From Betaproteobacteria bacterium (GTDB lineage Bacteria; Pseudomonadota; Gammaproteobacteria; Burkholderiales; Burkholderiaceae_D), in contig VGHX01000012.1 in NCBI GenBank assembly GCA_016868055.1, forward strand, positions 1-49,286: 49,286 nucleotides of DNA, in the 5' to 3' direction. How positions within the stretch are numbered: the stretch's first letter is position 1; every line of letters begins with the position of its first letter. The position numbers and the translations under genes are program-made. The notes under the pieces were generated by a model. The model was not told the DNA's origin and made no database searches. It was given only the letters and a program-made list of their open reading frames with translations. This document shows, piece by piece, positions 11,169 through 20,684 of this stretch.

Positions 11169-12325
11169 GCGGCCTCTCCCAGCACGGTCGCCGCGCCTTG
11201 GCCGAGTTGCCGCCACACCTTGTCGTAATACGCACGCACTACCCCCATGTAGCGCGCATCATCCAGCAAGAACGCATCATGTCCGTGTGGCGCATCAATT
11301 TCGGCGTAGGTAACGCGACGCTGATTATTCACCAAGGCCTGCACAATCTCGCGACTACGTTCCGGTGCGAAGCGCCAGTCGGTGGTGAATGAAACAACTA
11401 AAAACTCTGCTTCGGTATTGGCCAATGCGGCGTCGAGGTTACCGTCATGCGCACGCGCCGGATCGAAATAATCGAGTACTTTGGTTATCAGCAGGTAGGT
11501 ATTGGCATCAAAGTACTCGGAGAATTTTTCGCCTTGGTAGCGCAGATAAGACTCAATCTCAAAATCAACGCCATAGCCGAATTGATAGTCTGCGTTGCGC
11601 AAGTCGCGCCCGAATTTTTCTGCCATGTCGTCATCCGACAGGTAGGTAATATGGCCAATCATGCGCGCGACGCGTAGCCCGCGCTTGGGCACCACCCCGT
11701 GCGCGTAAAAGTCGCCATCGTGATACTCCGGATCTGTCAAAATCGCCTGCCGAGCGACGTCATTGAACGCAATGTTTTGCGCTGATAGCTTGGGCGTAGA
11801 CGCAATCACCAAGCTGTGCGCGATACGACTCGGGTAGAGCATGCTCCACGCCAGTGCCTGCATGCCGCCGAGTGAGCCACCCATCACAGCCGCAAATTTT
11901 TGAATACCGAGACGATCTGCCAGACGCGCTTGCGCGTGCACCCAATCCTCAACGGTCACCACCGGAAAACTTGCGCCATAAGGTTTTCCGGTGGCCGGGT
12001 TGTTGTGCATGGGGCCGGTCGAGCCAAAGCACGAACCGAGATTATTGACCCCGATAACGAAAAAGCGATCCGTATCCAGCGCCTTGCCGGGCCCGACCAT
12101 GTTGTTCCACCAGCCCTCGCTCTTGGGTTTGCCTTCGTAGCTACCCGCCACATGATGCGAGGCATTCAAGGCATGACAAACCAGCACTGCATTTGAGCGA
12201 TCAGCGTTTAATGTGCCGTAGGTCTCGTACACCAGTGTGTAATCCGCCAGCGACGCGCCGCCCTGCAGCGGCAGCGGCTCGCTAAAGTGCATGGATTGTG
12301 GTGTGACAGGTCCTATGGATTTCAT
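11165..12325 (-). CDS. metX: Homoserine O-acyltransferase MetX
   Basis: 386 residues from the ATG at 12325; the longest frame begins at an upstream TTG adding four residues. Alpha/beta-hydrolase fold with nucleophile Ser151 in GGSLGGMQ, Asp316 in TTDWRFAP and His349 in GHDAFLLDD. It acylates homoserine in the first committed step of methionine synthesis. MetX-fold enzymes may use acetyl-CoA or succinyl-CoA and I cannot tell which from sequence alone. It is the first gene of metX-metW. The start codon lies 13 bases after the T-run of a terminator, downstream of a riboswitch, and has no clear Shine-Dalgarno sequence. Confidence 0.96.
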   Translation of the reverse strand: MKSIGPVTPQSMHFSEPLPLQGGASLADYTLVYETYGTLNADRSNAVLVCHALNASHHVAGSYEGKPKSEGWWNNMVGPGKALDTDRFFVIGVNNLGSCFGSTGPMHNNPATGKPYGASFPVVTVEDWVHAQARLADRLGIQKFAAVMGGSLGGMQALAWSMLYPSRIAHSLVIASTPKLSAQNIAFNDVARQAILTDPEYHDGDFYAHGVVPKRGLRVARMIGHITYLSDDDMAEKFGRDLRNADYQFGYGVDFEIESYLRYQGEKFSEYFDANTYLLITKVLDYFDPARAHDGNLDAALANTEAEFLVVSFTTDWRFAPERSREIVQALVNNQRRVTYAEIDAPHGHDAFLLDDARYMGVVRAYYDKVWRQLGQGAATVLGEAA

Positions 12326-12338
12326 TTGAACGGTCAAT

Positions 12339-12369
12339 AAAAAAGCCCGAGAGCACTGGCTATCGGGCT
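12339..12369 (-). terminator. Intrinsic terminator in the metX leader
   Basis: On the minus strand AGCCCGA (12369-12363) pairs with TCGGGCT (12350-12344) around a 12-base loop, followed by six T (12344-12339). It sits between the SAM-II-like aptamer and the metX start, so it is probably the expression platform rather than the end of another gene. Confidence 0.85.
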
Positions 12370-12388
12370 AGACTCGTATCGACTCGAG

Positions 12389-12455
12389 CTCGCTTTAGCC
12401 GTATTTGTCCGGGAAATTCCCGCGCGCCCGCAAGCTAAGGTCAAATCGGCGCAAT
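12389..12455 (-). promoter_or_regulatory. SAM-II-like riboswitch upstream of metX
   Basis: Reading the minus strand, the aptamer has P1 GCGCC, then GATTTGACC, then AGCTTGC, then the P1 partner GGGCGC, and finally ACAAATACGGCTAAAG. These blocks and their order match the SAM-II (SAM-alpha) pseudoknot: GAUUUG, GCUUGC and GCUAAAG are its most conserved pieces. CTTAGC in the loop can pair with GCTAAAG at the 3' end, with one bulge, to form the pseudoknot. A 5-bp hairpin (CGGGA-ATT-TCCCG) is inserted between P1 and the AAATA segment. The aptamer begins close to the predicted transcription start and leads into a terminator. Class is from motif matching; no covariance search was run. Confidence 0.8.
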
Positions 12456-12461
12456 AGGCGA

Positions 12462-12490
12462 AGGATAGCGAAAGCCGCATTACCCGTCAA
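12462..12490 (-). promoter_or_regulatory. Sigma-70 promoter of metXW
   Basis: On the minus strand TTGACG (12490-12485) and TATCCT (12467-12462) are separated by exactly 17 bases. The predicted start, about 12454, is at the 5' edge of the riboswitch, as expected for a leader RNA. Confidence 0.75.
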
Positions 12491-12491
12491 A

Positions 12492-12515
12492 CAACCGCCA
12501 AGGTGTTGGCGGTTG
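12492..12515 (-). terminator. Stem-loop downstream of ptsI, probable terminator
   Basis: CAACCGCCAA (12492-12501) and TTGGCGGTTG (12506-12515) form a perfect 10-bp stem with a 4-base loop. On the minus strand it lies about 140 bases after the ptsI stop and is followed only by GTTTG, so the T-run is weak. It ends next to the metX -35 and would insulate metX from the pts-gsh operon. Confidence 0.5.
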
Positions 12516-12654
12516 CGCCAGAGATGGCAGGGTTTACAAATAGTTTAGTCGCCTGGTTGACCGCAGGTCTAACGAGGGCTGGGGCTCAAAATATGCTTAT
12601 CGTCTTGCCTGTTTCTTGGGAAGCGGGTCGGGGCAACACCTTCACTTTATCCAA

Positions 12655-14412
12655 CTAAAAGCTATTCAATTTCTCCATCGCCTCCGCAATCGCCGCTGGC
12701 TCATAAGCTTTTAGAACTTTTTTCGCGGCTGGCTCGAGCAAGCCAAGATCGCTATTCAATATTTCCTGCTTCACCGACAGCAGCTGCGCCGGGTGCATCG
12801 AAAATTCACGCAGGCCCATTCCGAGCAGCAGTCTGGTCAACTTGGTATCTCCAGCAATTTCACCGCACACTGCCACCGGCACGCCGGCTTTGGCGCCAGC
12901 AGAAATCGTCATCGACAATAACTGCAAGACGGCCGGATGCAAGGGGTTGTAGAGATGCGCAACCTCATGATCCACTCGGTCGATAGCGAGCGTGTACTGA
13001 ATCAGATCATTGGTGCCAATCGATAAAAAATCGAGTCGCTTGATGAACAAGGGCAGGGTTAATGCTGCTGCCGGAATCTCGATCATTGCGCCGATCTTGA
13101 TGTCCTGATCAAATTTTTTCTTGCCATCGCGTAGCTGCTGCTTGGCTTGGGCGATCATGCTCAAGGTCTGATCAATCTCGAACGCATGCGCCAGCATCGG
13201 TATCAGCAAATTGATCGGGCCGTAAGCCGAGGCGCGCAGGATAGCGCGCAGTTGCGTCAGAAACAGCTGCGGCTCGGACAAGCAATAACGAATCGCACGC
13301 AATCCAAGCGCTGGATTCAGCGCGGTTTCCTCATCTTTATCAAATGGTTTGTCTGCACCTACGTCCAGAGTGCGAATCGTTACCGGCCGGCCCTTCATCG
13401 CGATCACCGCTTTGCGATACGACTCGAATTGCTCATCCTCTGAGGGCGCGCGCGCGGCCTGGCCGCTATGACCCATGAATAAAAACTCGGAGCGGAATAA
13501 ACCTACGCCAGCCGCACCCGAATCAAGCGCGCTCGCGCAGTCATCGGGCAGCTCGATATTGGCAAGCAGATGAATGAAGGTGCCGTCGCGGGTGATCGCC
13601 GGCGTTTTTTTCAGCTTGCCAAGCTTTTTGCGCTCACGGAGTAGCTGCGCCTGCAGCTCACGGTACTGCTCCAACACGATGGGCGCAGGATCAACGATGA
13701 CAGTACCTGCGTCACCATCAATGATGACCCAGTCATCGTCATCGATCAGGTGCGACGCATTCGCCATGCCGACTGCGGCCGGAATATCCAAGCTACGCGC
13801 AACGATAGCGGTATGCGAGTTTTGCCCGCCAAGGTCAGTCACAAATCCGACAAATGTGCGGTCACGAAACTGCAGCATGTCGGCCGGCGATATGTCATGC
13901 GCAACTATAATCATTTGCGGCACGTACTGATCGGCCGAAACAGGAGGCGCAGTCGGGAACGACTGCGCTGATCCGGTCAAGACTTTGAGCACACGCTCGC
14001 CAACTTGCCGGATATCGTTTTTTCGCTCGCGCAGATAAGCGTCTTCGATCTCATCGAATTGCGCCGATAAGGCATCAATTTGCGACAGCAGCGCCCACTC
14101 CGCGTTGTAATGCCGGCTGCGAATCATGCGCAGCGGTTCTTCAGACACAATGGGGTCAGACAAAATCAAGGCATGTACATCGATGAAGGCGGCGAGTTCA
14201 GCTGGGGCATCGACGGGGAGTTCTCGACGCAAGGTGCGTAGCTCTTCATTGACACGCTCGATAGCGCTGCTCAGTCGTTGGACCTCGGCCTCAAGCCGCT
14301 CCTCAGGCACCAGGTAATGCTTGACATCACGCGCCGCTGGCCGCAACAGATGCGCCCGACCAATCGCGATACCTCGCGAGACTGGTATGCCGTGCAGCGT
14401 GAATGAAGCCAT
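12655..14412 (-). CDS. ptsI: Phosphoenolpyruvate-protein phosphotransferase, enzyme I
   Basis: 585 residues, close to the usual EI length. The phosphorylated histidine is His200 in GGQNSHTAIVARSLDIPA. The C-terminal PEP-binding barrel shows GAAGVGLFRSEFLFM, SIGTNDLIQYTLAIDR and the catalytic-Cys segment VPVAVCGEIAGD. It transfers phosphate from PEP to HPr. It follows ptsH by 7 bases. No sugar-specific IIB/IIC genes are next to it, so a regulatory phosphorelay is likelier than bulk sugar uptake. Confidence 0.96.
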   Translation of the reverse strand: MASFTLHGIPVSRGIAIGRAHLLRPAARDVKHYLVPEERLEAEVQRLSSAIERVNEELRTLRRELPVDAPAELAAFIDVHALILSDPIVSEEPLRMIRSRHYNAEWALLSQIDALSAQFDEIEDAYLRERKNDIRQVGERVLKVLTGSAQSFPTAPPVSADQYVPQMIIVAHDISPADMLQFRDRTFVGFVTDLGGQNSHTAIVARSLDIPAAVGMANASHLIDDDDWVIIDGDAGTVIVDPAPIVLEQYRELQAQLLRERKKLGKLKKTPAITRDGTFIHLLANIELPDDCASALDSGAAGVGLFRSEFLFMGHSGQAARAPSEDEQFESYRKAVIAMKGRPVTIRTLDVGADKPFDKDEETALNPALGLRAIRYCLSEPQLFLTQLRAILRASAYGPINLLIPMLAHAFEIDQTLSMIAQAKQQLRDGKKKFDQDIKIGAMIEIPAAALTLPLFIKRLDFLSIGTNDLIQYTLAIDRVDHEVAHLYNPLHPAVLQLLSMTISAGAKAGVPVAVCGEIAGDTKLTRLLLGMGLREFSMHPAQLLSVKQEILNSDLGLLEPAAKKVLKAYEPAAIAEAMEKLNSF

Positions 14413-14419
14413 TGCGTAC

Positions 14420-14689
14420 CTATTCGCTCTCGCCGAAACGTTCCTCGATCAGTTGCACCAACGCGTCCATGCAGACCTGCTCGTCCGGGCCTTCGGTCTC
14501 GATGGTGACGTGGGTGCCTTTGCCGGCAGCCAGCATCATCACACCCATGATCGACTTGGCATTCACGCGCCGCTGGTTACGAGTCATCCAGACTTCACTC
14601 TGAAACTTGGCCGCTAGTTGCGTCAGCTTGGCCGACGCGCGTGCGTGGAGTCCGAGTTTGTTGATAATTTCTATGTCTCTGCTGATCAT
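14420..14689 (-). CDS. ptsH: HPr phosphocarrier protein
   Basis: 89 residues from the ATG at 14689 (MISRDIEIINKLGLHARAS), the normal HPr length; the longer frame begins inside the EIIA gene and adds 20 non-HPr residues. His15 in GLHAR is the phosphoacceptor. The usual Pro after HAR is Ala here. Ser46 in AKSIMGVMMLAA is the position used by HPr kinase. HPr carries phosphate from EI to EIIA and regulatory targets. It lies between the EIIA gene and ptsI. Confidence 0.95.
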   Translation of the reverse strand: MISRDIEIINKLGLHARASAKLTQLAAKFQSEVWMTRNQRRVNAKSIMGVMMLAAGKGTHVTIETEGPDEQVCMDALVQLIEERFGESE

Positions 14690-14709
14690 GGTTATCGTGC
14701 TTGGATAGT

Positions 14710-15117
14710 TTAAGTGGGCGCCAGTTTCACGCGGCCATCGACACGACAAGCGCCGTTTTGCCCGCCAGCCAGTGCCATTTCGAGTACGACGTCCAGTGTG
14801 TCATGACGATAGGTTATCGCCCGCAGCAACATCGGCAGACTGATACCTGCAATCACCTCCACCTCACCCGGCGTGCATAACTGCAAGGTGCAATTGGCAG
14901 GCGTGCCGCCTACCACATCGGTAATCACCAGCACGCCACTACCGTCATTAATACGCGCGATCGCTGCATGTGCCAAAGCGCGCACCTCGTCAGGGTTTTG
15001 ATCGGCAACCACATCGATTGCTTCAACCTGTGCCGGCGCCGCGCGAAATATATGGCCGGCAGCAGCAATAAATGCTTGTCCCAATGGCGCGTGAGTCAGT
15101 AGCAAAATCCCGACCAT
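14710..15117 (-). CDS. EIIA component of the mannose/ManX (PTS EIIA-Man) family
   Basis: 135 residues, a stand-alone EIIA-Man domain. MVGILLLTHAPLG places the phosphorylatable His at residue 9, and VITDVVGGTPANCTLQL is the conserved family segment. It ends with GRVKLAPT and has no fused IIB domain. With ptsH and ptsI downstream it forms the EIIA-HPr-EI cassette widespread in betaproteobacteria. There it is thought to signal rather than transport; that role is known of the family, not shown here. Confidence 0.93.
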   Translation of the reverse strand: MVGILLLTHAPLGQAFIAAAGHIFRAAPAQVEAIDVVADQNPDEVRALAHAAIARINDGSGVLVITDVVGGTPANCTLQLCTPGEVEVIAGISLPMLLRAITYRHDTLDVVLEMALAGGQNGACRVDGRVKLAPT

Positions 15118-15173
15118 GTTACGTAGTTTTTCTGTTCAGTGACGCTTGTCGTTAGTCGCAATGCCGCAGATAC

Positions 15174-16115
15174 TCAGTGATTGACACGCTCGAGCGCGTC
15201 GACAAACAGTGCAGCGACATCGCACGCTGTCTGTTGCATGATCTCTTGAAAACAGGTCGGGCTGGTCACATTAATCTCGGTGAGGTAGTGACCAATGATG
15301 TCCAATCCTACCAGCGTCAAGCCACGCGCCCGCAGTATGGGCGCCAAGGTCTCGGCGATCTCGCGCTCGCGGTCAGATAACGGCATTGCAATGCCGGTGC
15401 CGCCGGCCGCCAAATTACCGCGCACCTCACCCGCTTGCGGCACGCGCGCCAGCCCATAAGGAACCACCGCGCCATCAATCAACAGCACGCGTTTGTCGCC
15501 GTGGATGATCTCGGGAATGTAGCGCTGCGCCATGATAGTACGGTGACCGTTGTCGGTTAAGGTCTCGATGATGGCGCCCAGATTCATTGCATCATCACAC
15601 ACCCGAAAAACGCCCATACCACCCATGCCATCGAGCGGCTTGAGAATAACGTCACGATGCTCGGCATGAAAAGCGCGCAGATGCGATGCGTTGCTCGTCA
15701 CTAGCGTGGGTGCAGTGAATTGGGTGAATCCGGTGATGGCCAGCTTTTCGTTGTGATCGCGAATCGCTTTCGGGCGGTTAAACACACGCGCACCCTGTGT
15801 CTCGGCTAGCTCCAGCAGATGCGTAGCGTAGACATATTCCATATTGAATGGTGGGTCAGTGCGCTCGACGACGACATCAAACAGGCTGAGCAATTGCTGC
15901 TCAGTCTGCTCGACACGATACCAAGCACCGGTGTCACCCGTTAACGCGATACGCGAAGCCTTGGCCGATACGCGCTCCTCATGAATAATCATGTCGGCGT
16001 GCTGAAATGCGTATAGCTCGTGACCACGCTTGAATGCCTCGCGCATCATGGCGTAGGTCGAGTCCTTTTTCAGATTGAAGCCGGACAGCGGGTCACAGGC
16101 AAAAGCGATTTTCAT
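15174..16115 (-). CDS. gshB: Glutathione synthetase
   Basis: 313 residues from the ATG at 16115 (MKIAFACDPLSGFNLKKDST), matching the E. coli-type enzyme. The longest frame adds 61 residues from inside gshA and is rejected. ATP-grasp features include RPKAIRDHNEKLAITGF, ILKPLDGMGGMGVFRV and the C-terminal LVGLDIIGHYLTEINVTSPT. It joins glycine to gamma-glutamylcysteine. It starts 16 bases after gshA, so both glutathione steps are co-expressed, and the EIIA gene follows after 56 bases. Confidence 0.97.
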   Translation of the reverse strand: MKIAFACDPLSGFNLKKDSTYAMMREAFKRGHELYAFQHADMIIHEERVSAKASRIALTGDTGAWYRVEQTEQQLLSLFDVVVERTDPPFNMEYVYATHLLELAETQGARVFNRPKAIRDHNEKLAITGFTQFTAPTLVTSNASHLRAFHAEHRDVILKPLDGMGGMGVFRVCDDAMNLGAIIETLTDNGHRTIMAQRYIPEIIHGDKRVLLIDGAVVPYGLARVPQAGEVRGNLAAGGTGIAMPLSDREREIAETLAPILRARGLTLVGLDIIGHYLTEINVTSPTCFQEIMQQTACDVAALFVDALERVNH

Positions 16116-16131
16116 ACGGTGAGTGCAGGGA

Positions 16132-17430
16132 TCAATATTCCTCCGGATGAGGATCGGTACGTTCGATTTCGAGTGATGCCGCCAGTAATGCCAGACGCGC
16201 GACAACGCCGTACATGTAGAAGCGATTCGGCGCGGCGGTGCCGGGCTTGGCGCCGAGGTCGGGTAGCGAATGTTGCTGGGCAAACGCCAGCGGCACAAAG
16301 TGCGCGCCAGGTGAATTCAGGTTTTCGTCGACGCCACGCTCGGCGTGCACGCGATAAAAGCCACCGATCACGTAGCGGTCGATCATGTAGACCACCGGCT
16401 CGGCGACTGATTCATTGATGTGCTCAAAGCTATGCACGCCTTCCTGAACGATCACTTCGCTTACTTCCAGGCCTTCTTTCACCACCGCCATCTTGTTGCG
16501 CTGCTTTCGGTTCAGATCTTTCACCTCAGACGCATCGCGCACGGTCATGATGCCCATGCCGTAGGTGCCGGCATCCGCTTTGACGATGACGAACGGTGAT
16601 TCTTTGACACCGTACTCTTTGTACTTTTTTCGAATTTTTGTCAGTACCGCGTCGACGTTTTGCGCGATACATTCTTCGCCGGTGCGCTCATGAAAGTTCA
16701 CACTGCCGCATTTTGCGAAGTACGGGTTCACCATCCACGCATCAATATCGATCAACTTGCCGAATTTCTTGGCAATTTCGTCGTAGGCCGCGAAGTGATT
16801 GGTCTTGCGTCGTATGGCCCAGCCGGCATGCAGCGGCGGCAACAAGGTTTGCTCATGCAAACCTTCCAAGATCGACGGAATTCCAGCTGACAAATCATTG
16901 TTCAGCAAAATGGTGCAGGGGTCGAAGTTTTTTAGACCCAGGCGCCGGCCGTTTGCCGACCGAACCAATGGCTCCAGCGTGAGTGTGCCGCCATCCGGCA
17001 AGTCCAGCGTGGTGGGGCTCTTGATCTCCTCAGACAACGAGCCAAGACGGACATTCAAGCCGGTCTGCCGAAAAATCTGGATCAGGCGCGCGACGTTCTG
17101 CAGATAGAAAGTATTGCGCGTATGACGCTCCGGAATCAGCAGCAGGTTTCGCGCGTCGGGGCAGTACTTTTCGATGGCAGCCATCGCGGCCTGCACGGCC
17201 AGCGGCAACATCTCTTGCGCGATGTTATTGAAGCCCCCGGGATACAAATTGGTATCTACCGGCGCCAACTTGAAACCGGAATTGCGCATATCGACTGAGC
17301 AGTAGAACGGCGGCGTGTGCTCTTGCCACTCGAGCCGAAACCAGCGCTCGATGGCAGGGGTGGCATCAAGAATCTTTTTTTCGAGTTCGAGTAACGGGCC
17401 ATTGAGGGCCGTAACCAGATGGGGAACCAT
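16132..17430 (-). CDS. gshA: Glutamate-cysteine ligase, proteobacterial (ferrooxidans-type) GshA
   Basis: 432 residues of the GshA family found in Acidithiobacillus and betaproteobacteria, unrelated in length and motifs to E. coli GshA. Signatures are MRNSGFKLAPVDTNLYPGGFNNI near residue 50, VNPYFAKCGSVNFHERTGEE and VKADAGTYGMGIMTV. It makes gamma-glutamylcysteine, the first step of glutathione synthesis. A candidate -10 (TAAAAT, minus strand, 17476-17481) lies about 45 bases upstream, but the matching -35 is poor and would fall in the amtB terminator. Confidence 0.94.
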   Translation of the reverse strand: MVPHLVTALNGPLLELEKKILDATPAIERWFRLEWQEHTPPFYCSVDMRNSGFKLAPVDTNLYPGGFNNIAQEMLPLAVQAAMAAIEKYCPDARNLLLIPERHTRNTFYLQNVARLIQIFRQTGLNVRLGSLSEEIKSPTTLDLPDGGTLTLEPLVRSANGRRLGLKNFDPCTILLNNDLSAGIPSILEGLHEQTLLPPLHAGWAIRRKTNHFAAYDEIAKKFGKLIDIDAWMVNPYFAKCGSVNFHERTGEECIAQNVDAVLTKIRKKYKEYGVKESPFVIVKADAGTYGMGIMTVRDASEVKDLNRKQRNKMAVVKEGLEVSEVIVQEGVHSFEHINESVAEPVVYMIDRYVIGGFYRVHAERGVDENLNSPGAHFVPLAFAQQHSLPDLGAKPGTAAPNRFYMYGVVARLALLAASLEIERTDPHPEEY

Positions 17431-17486
17431 GGAAAACCTTGTGAATTCGGGGGACGCGGCGTGCGCGGGGGCTAGATTTTAACGGA

Positions 17487-17516
17487 ATAAAAAAGCGCCC
17501 TCTTGCGAGGGCGCTT
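17487..17516 (-). terminator. Intrinsic terminator after amtB
   Basis: AGCGCCCTC (17494-17502) and GAGGGCGCT (17507-17515) form a 9-bp GC-rich stem with a TTGC loop. On the minus strand it is followed by six T. It lies about 35 bases past the amtB stop and separates the torF-glnK-amtB unit from gshA. Confidence 0.92.
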
Positions 17517-17551
17517 AACAGGGGCTCATGCGAGCCCGTACTGCGGGGAGA

Positions 17552-19048
17552 TTAGCCGTGGTAGGCGGATTCGCCGTGGCTGGCAATATCCAGACCTTCG
17601 CGCTCTTCCTCTTCGGTGACGCGCAACCCAACAATCATGTCGACCACTTTGTAGGCGATGAATGCCACCACGCCAGACCAGATGATCGTCGTCAATACCG
17701 CTTGCAGCTGGATCCAGACTTGGCCCGCGATCGAATACTCCGGCGACACCGCATTGGCGACGTAGTCGTAGATGCCAGCACCGCCCAGGCTTGGCGCGGC
17801 GAACACACCGGTGAGCAACGCGCCAAGTATGCCGCCAACACCATGCACACCGAACACGTCGAGCGAGTCATCGGCACCCAGCAGACGCTTGAGGCCATTC
17901 ACGCCCCACAGACAGATAACGCCTGCCAAAAGGCCGATCACCAAACCGCCCATCAGGCCCACCAGACCCGCTGCAGGGGTGATGGCAACCAGCCCCGCCA
18001 CAGCACCCGAGGCGGCACCCAGCATGGAGGGCTTACCCTTGAGCACCCACTCGGCCAGACTCCAGGACACGACGGCTGCCGCTGTTGCCAGCAGGGTGTT
18101 GGCGAATGCCAAGGCAGCCGAACCGTTAGCCTCAAGCGCAGAACCTGCGTTAAATCCAAACCAGCCTACCCACAGCATCGACGCGCCCACCATGGTCAGC
18201 GTCAGAGAGTGCGGCGCCATCGCCTCACGCCCCAAACCTACGCGCTTGCCGAGCATGAAGGCACCCACCAAACCCGCCATCGCCGCATTGATATGGACCA
18301 CGGTGCCGCCAGCGAAGTCCAACGCACCTTTCTGCCACAACCAACCCGCCGACGCGGTCGCTTTCTCAAGCGATGCGGCGTCGGTGATCGCGTCCGGGCC
18401 AGGCCAGAACCACACCATATGAGCGATCGGCGCGTACGAGAAAGTGAACCAGAGCACTATGAACAGCATTACCGCTGAAAATTTTATACGCTCAGCAAAA
18501 GAGCCGACAATCAGACCGCACGTAATTCCCGCGAAGCTTGCCTGGAAACAGGCGAACACCATCTCCGGAATAACCACGCCTTTGCTGAAGGTGGCGCCGG
18601 GTGAGTCTGGCGTCATGCCCTTCATGAACAGGCGGTCCAGCCCACCAAAGAATGCGCCGCCCTCGGTGAACGCAAGCGAGTAGCCATAGATAAACCACAG
18701 CACGATAATCACCGAGAAAATCATCATTACCTGCATCAACACCGAGAGCATGTTTTTCGATCGCACCAGGCCACCGTAAAATAAGGCCAACCCCGGCAGG
18801 GACATCATGATGACGATGATGGTGGCGACCATCATCCATGCTGTATCGCCCTTGTTAGGCACCGGTGCTGCAGGTTCCGCAGCATCTGCCGCTGTTGCTG
18901 CTGCGTCAGTTGCCGCAGCAGCGGCCGGAGCGGTGGCCGCCGGCGCTGCTGCAGCCGGCGCAGCGTCCTCCGCGGATACGATCGGCGTTGCGCCAATCGC
19001 GAACAGCAGCAAGCCGGCGCTCGCAAGGTTAATCAACCACTTTTTCAT
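17552..19048 (-). CDS. amtB: Ammonium transporter Amt
   Basis: 498 residues from the ATG at 19048. A GGGGG ribosome binding site lies 7-8 bases before it but too close to the ATG at 19054, so the second ATG is preferred. Residues 1-26 are a signal peptide ending VSA. Residues 27-65 are an unusually Ala/Pro-rich periplasmic linker. Eleven membrane helices of the Amt fold follow, with SLPGLALFYGGLVRSKN and the pore His motifs WVHINAAMAGLVGAF-like (VVHINAAMAG) and DVFGVHGVGGILGALLTGVFA. It imports ammonium and is blocked by GlnK. It follows glnK by 12 bases. Confidence 0.96.
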   Translation of the reverse strand: MKKWLINLASAGLLLFAIGATPIVSAEDAAPAAAAPAATAPAAAAATDAAATAADAAEPAAPVPNKGDTAWMMVATIIVIMMSLPGLALFYGGLVRSKNMLSVLMQVMMIFSVIIVLWFIYGYSLAFTEGGAFFGGLDRLFMKGMTPDSPGATFSKGVVIPEMVFACFQASFAGITCGLIVGSFAERIKFSAVMLFIVLWFTFSYAPIAHMVWFWPGPDAITDAASLEKATASAGWLWQKGALDFAGGTVVHINAAMAGLVGAFMLGKRVGLGREAMAPHSLTLTMVGASMLWVGWFGFNAGSALEANGSAALAFANTLLATAAAVVSWSLAEWVLKGKPSMLGAASGAVAGLVAITPAAGLVGLMGGLVIGLLAGVICLWGVNGLKRLLGADDSLDVFGVHGVGGILGALLTGVFAAPSLGGAGIYDYVANAVSPEYSIAGQVWIQLQAVLTTIIWSGVVAFIAYKVVDMIVGLRVTEEEEREGLDIASHGESAYHG

Positions 19049-19060
19049 TTGCATACCCCC

Positions 19061-20214
<1,154 letters not shown>

Positions 20215-20283
20215 TGGATTTCCTTTGTCTTTGGATCAGAATAAAAACCTGCGTCACGGTGACCGTGCATGCTGTGACCACCT

Positions 20284-20299
20284 AGCAGGACGTGTGCCA
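20284..20299 (-). promoter_or_regulatory. Sigma-54 (-24/-12) promoter of torF-glnK-amtB
   Basis: On the minus strand TGGCACACGTCCTGCT has the conserved GG and GC separated by 10 bases, as required for RpoN promoters; the only common-base deviation is C for T before TGC. It lies about 70 bases upstream of the porin gene. GCACC/GGTGC half-sites resembling NtrC targets lie further upstream (about 20351-20424), but no full NtrC palindrome is obvious. Two GGTCAC direct repeats, one inside a CACGGT-G-ACCGTG palindrome, lie downstream around 20257-20280. Confidence 0.75.
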
Positions 20300-20434
20300 A
20301 CATGGATCGCGGGAAATGCTTGCCAATTTTGCCAATTGCTTTAGCATTCGCACCCGGATTCCACGTCTACCCACCTAAAACCGCACCGCAACAGGGCGAC
20401 CGCTTCAAAATGGTGCATGCATCCTAAACTAGTC

Positions 20435-20677
20435 ATGAGCCAAGGCCCGAGTTTTCTTGACGAATTGCAACATCGGATCCGCGAGGTGCTGCAGCACTCG
20501 CCCACCAAAGATCTTGAGGCCAACCTGCGCGCCATGCTGCAGCAAGGCTTTGCCAAACTTGATCTGCTGACGCGCGAAGAATTCGAGTTGCAGGCGGAGG
20601 TGTTGGCGCGCACCCGCGCAAAACTCGAGGTGCTGGAAAAGCGGGTCGCCGAGCTGGAAACAGGCCGCAAGGACTGA
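20435..20677 (+). CDS. ubiK: UbiK (BMFP/YqiC family) ubiquinone accessory factor
   Basis: About 80 residues, entirely helical: FLDELQHRIREVLQHSPTKDLEANLRAMLQQGFAKLDLLTREEF followed by a coiled coil LARTRAKLEVLEKRVAELE. This is the conserved BMFP pattern. UbiK assists the aerobic ubiquinone-synthesis complex, probably by bringing UbiJ and the complex to membranes. The frame also has an ATG at 20417 that adds six residues; neither start has a good ribosome binding site. comM begins 8 bases downstream. Confidence 0.88.
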   Translation: MSQGPSFLDELQHRIREVLQHSPTKDLEANLRAMLQQGFAKLDLLTREEFELQAEVLARTRAKLEVLEKRVAELETGRKD

Positions 20678-20684
20678 GGTTCGC

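Noticed and set aside
12389-12455. SAH riboswitch or SAM-I as identity of the metX leader
   Set aside because: The GATTTG / GCTTGC / GCTAAAG order fits SAM-II; SAM-I's four-way junction and SAH core motifs are not seen.
17528-18478. 316-residue open frame on the plus strand opposite amtB
   Set aside because: Its residues are His/Arg/Gln/Thr-rich with no domain; it is the antisense shadow of a GC-rich transporter gene.
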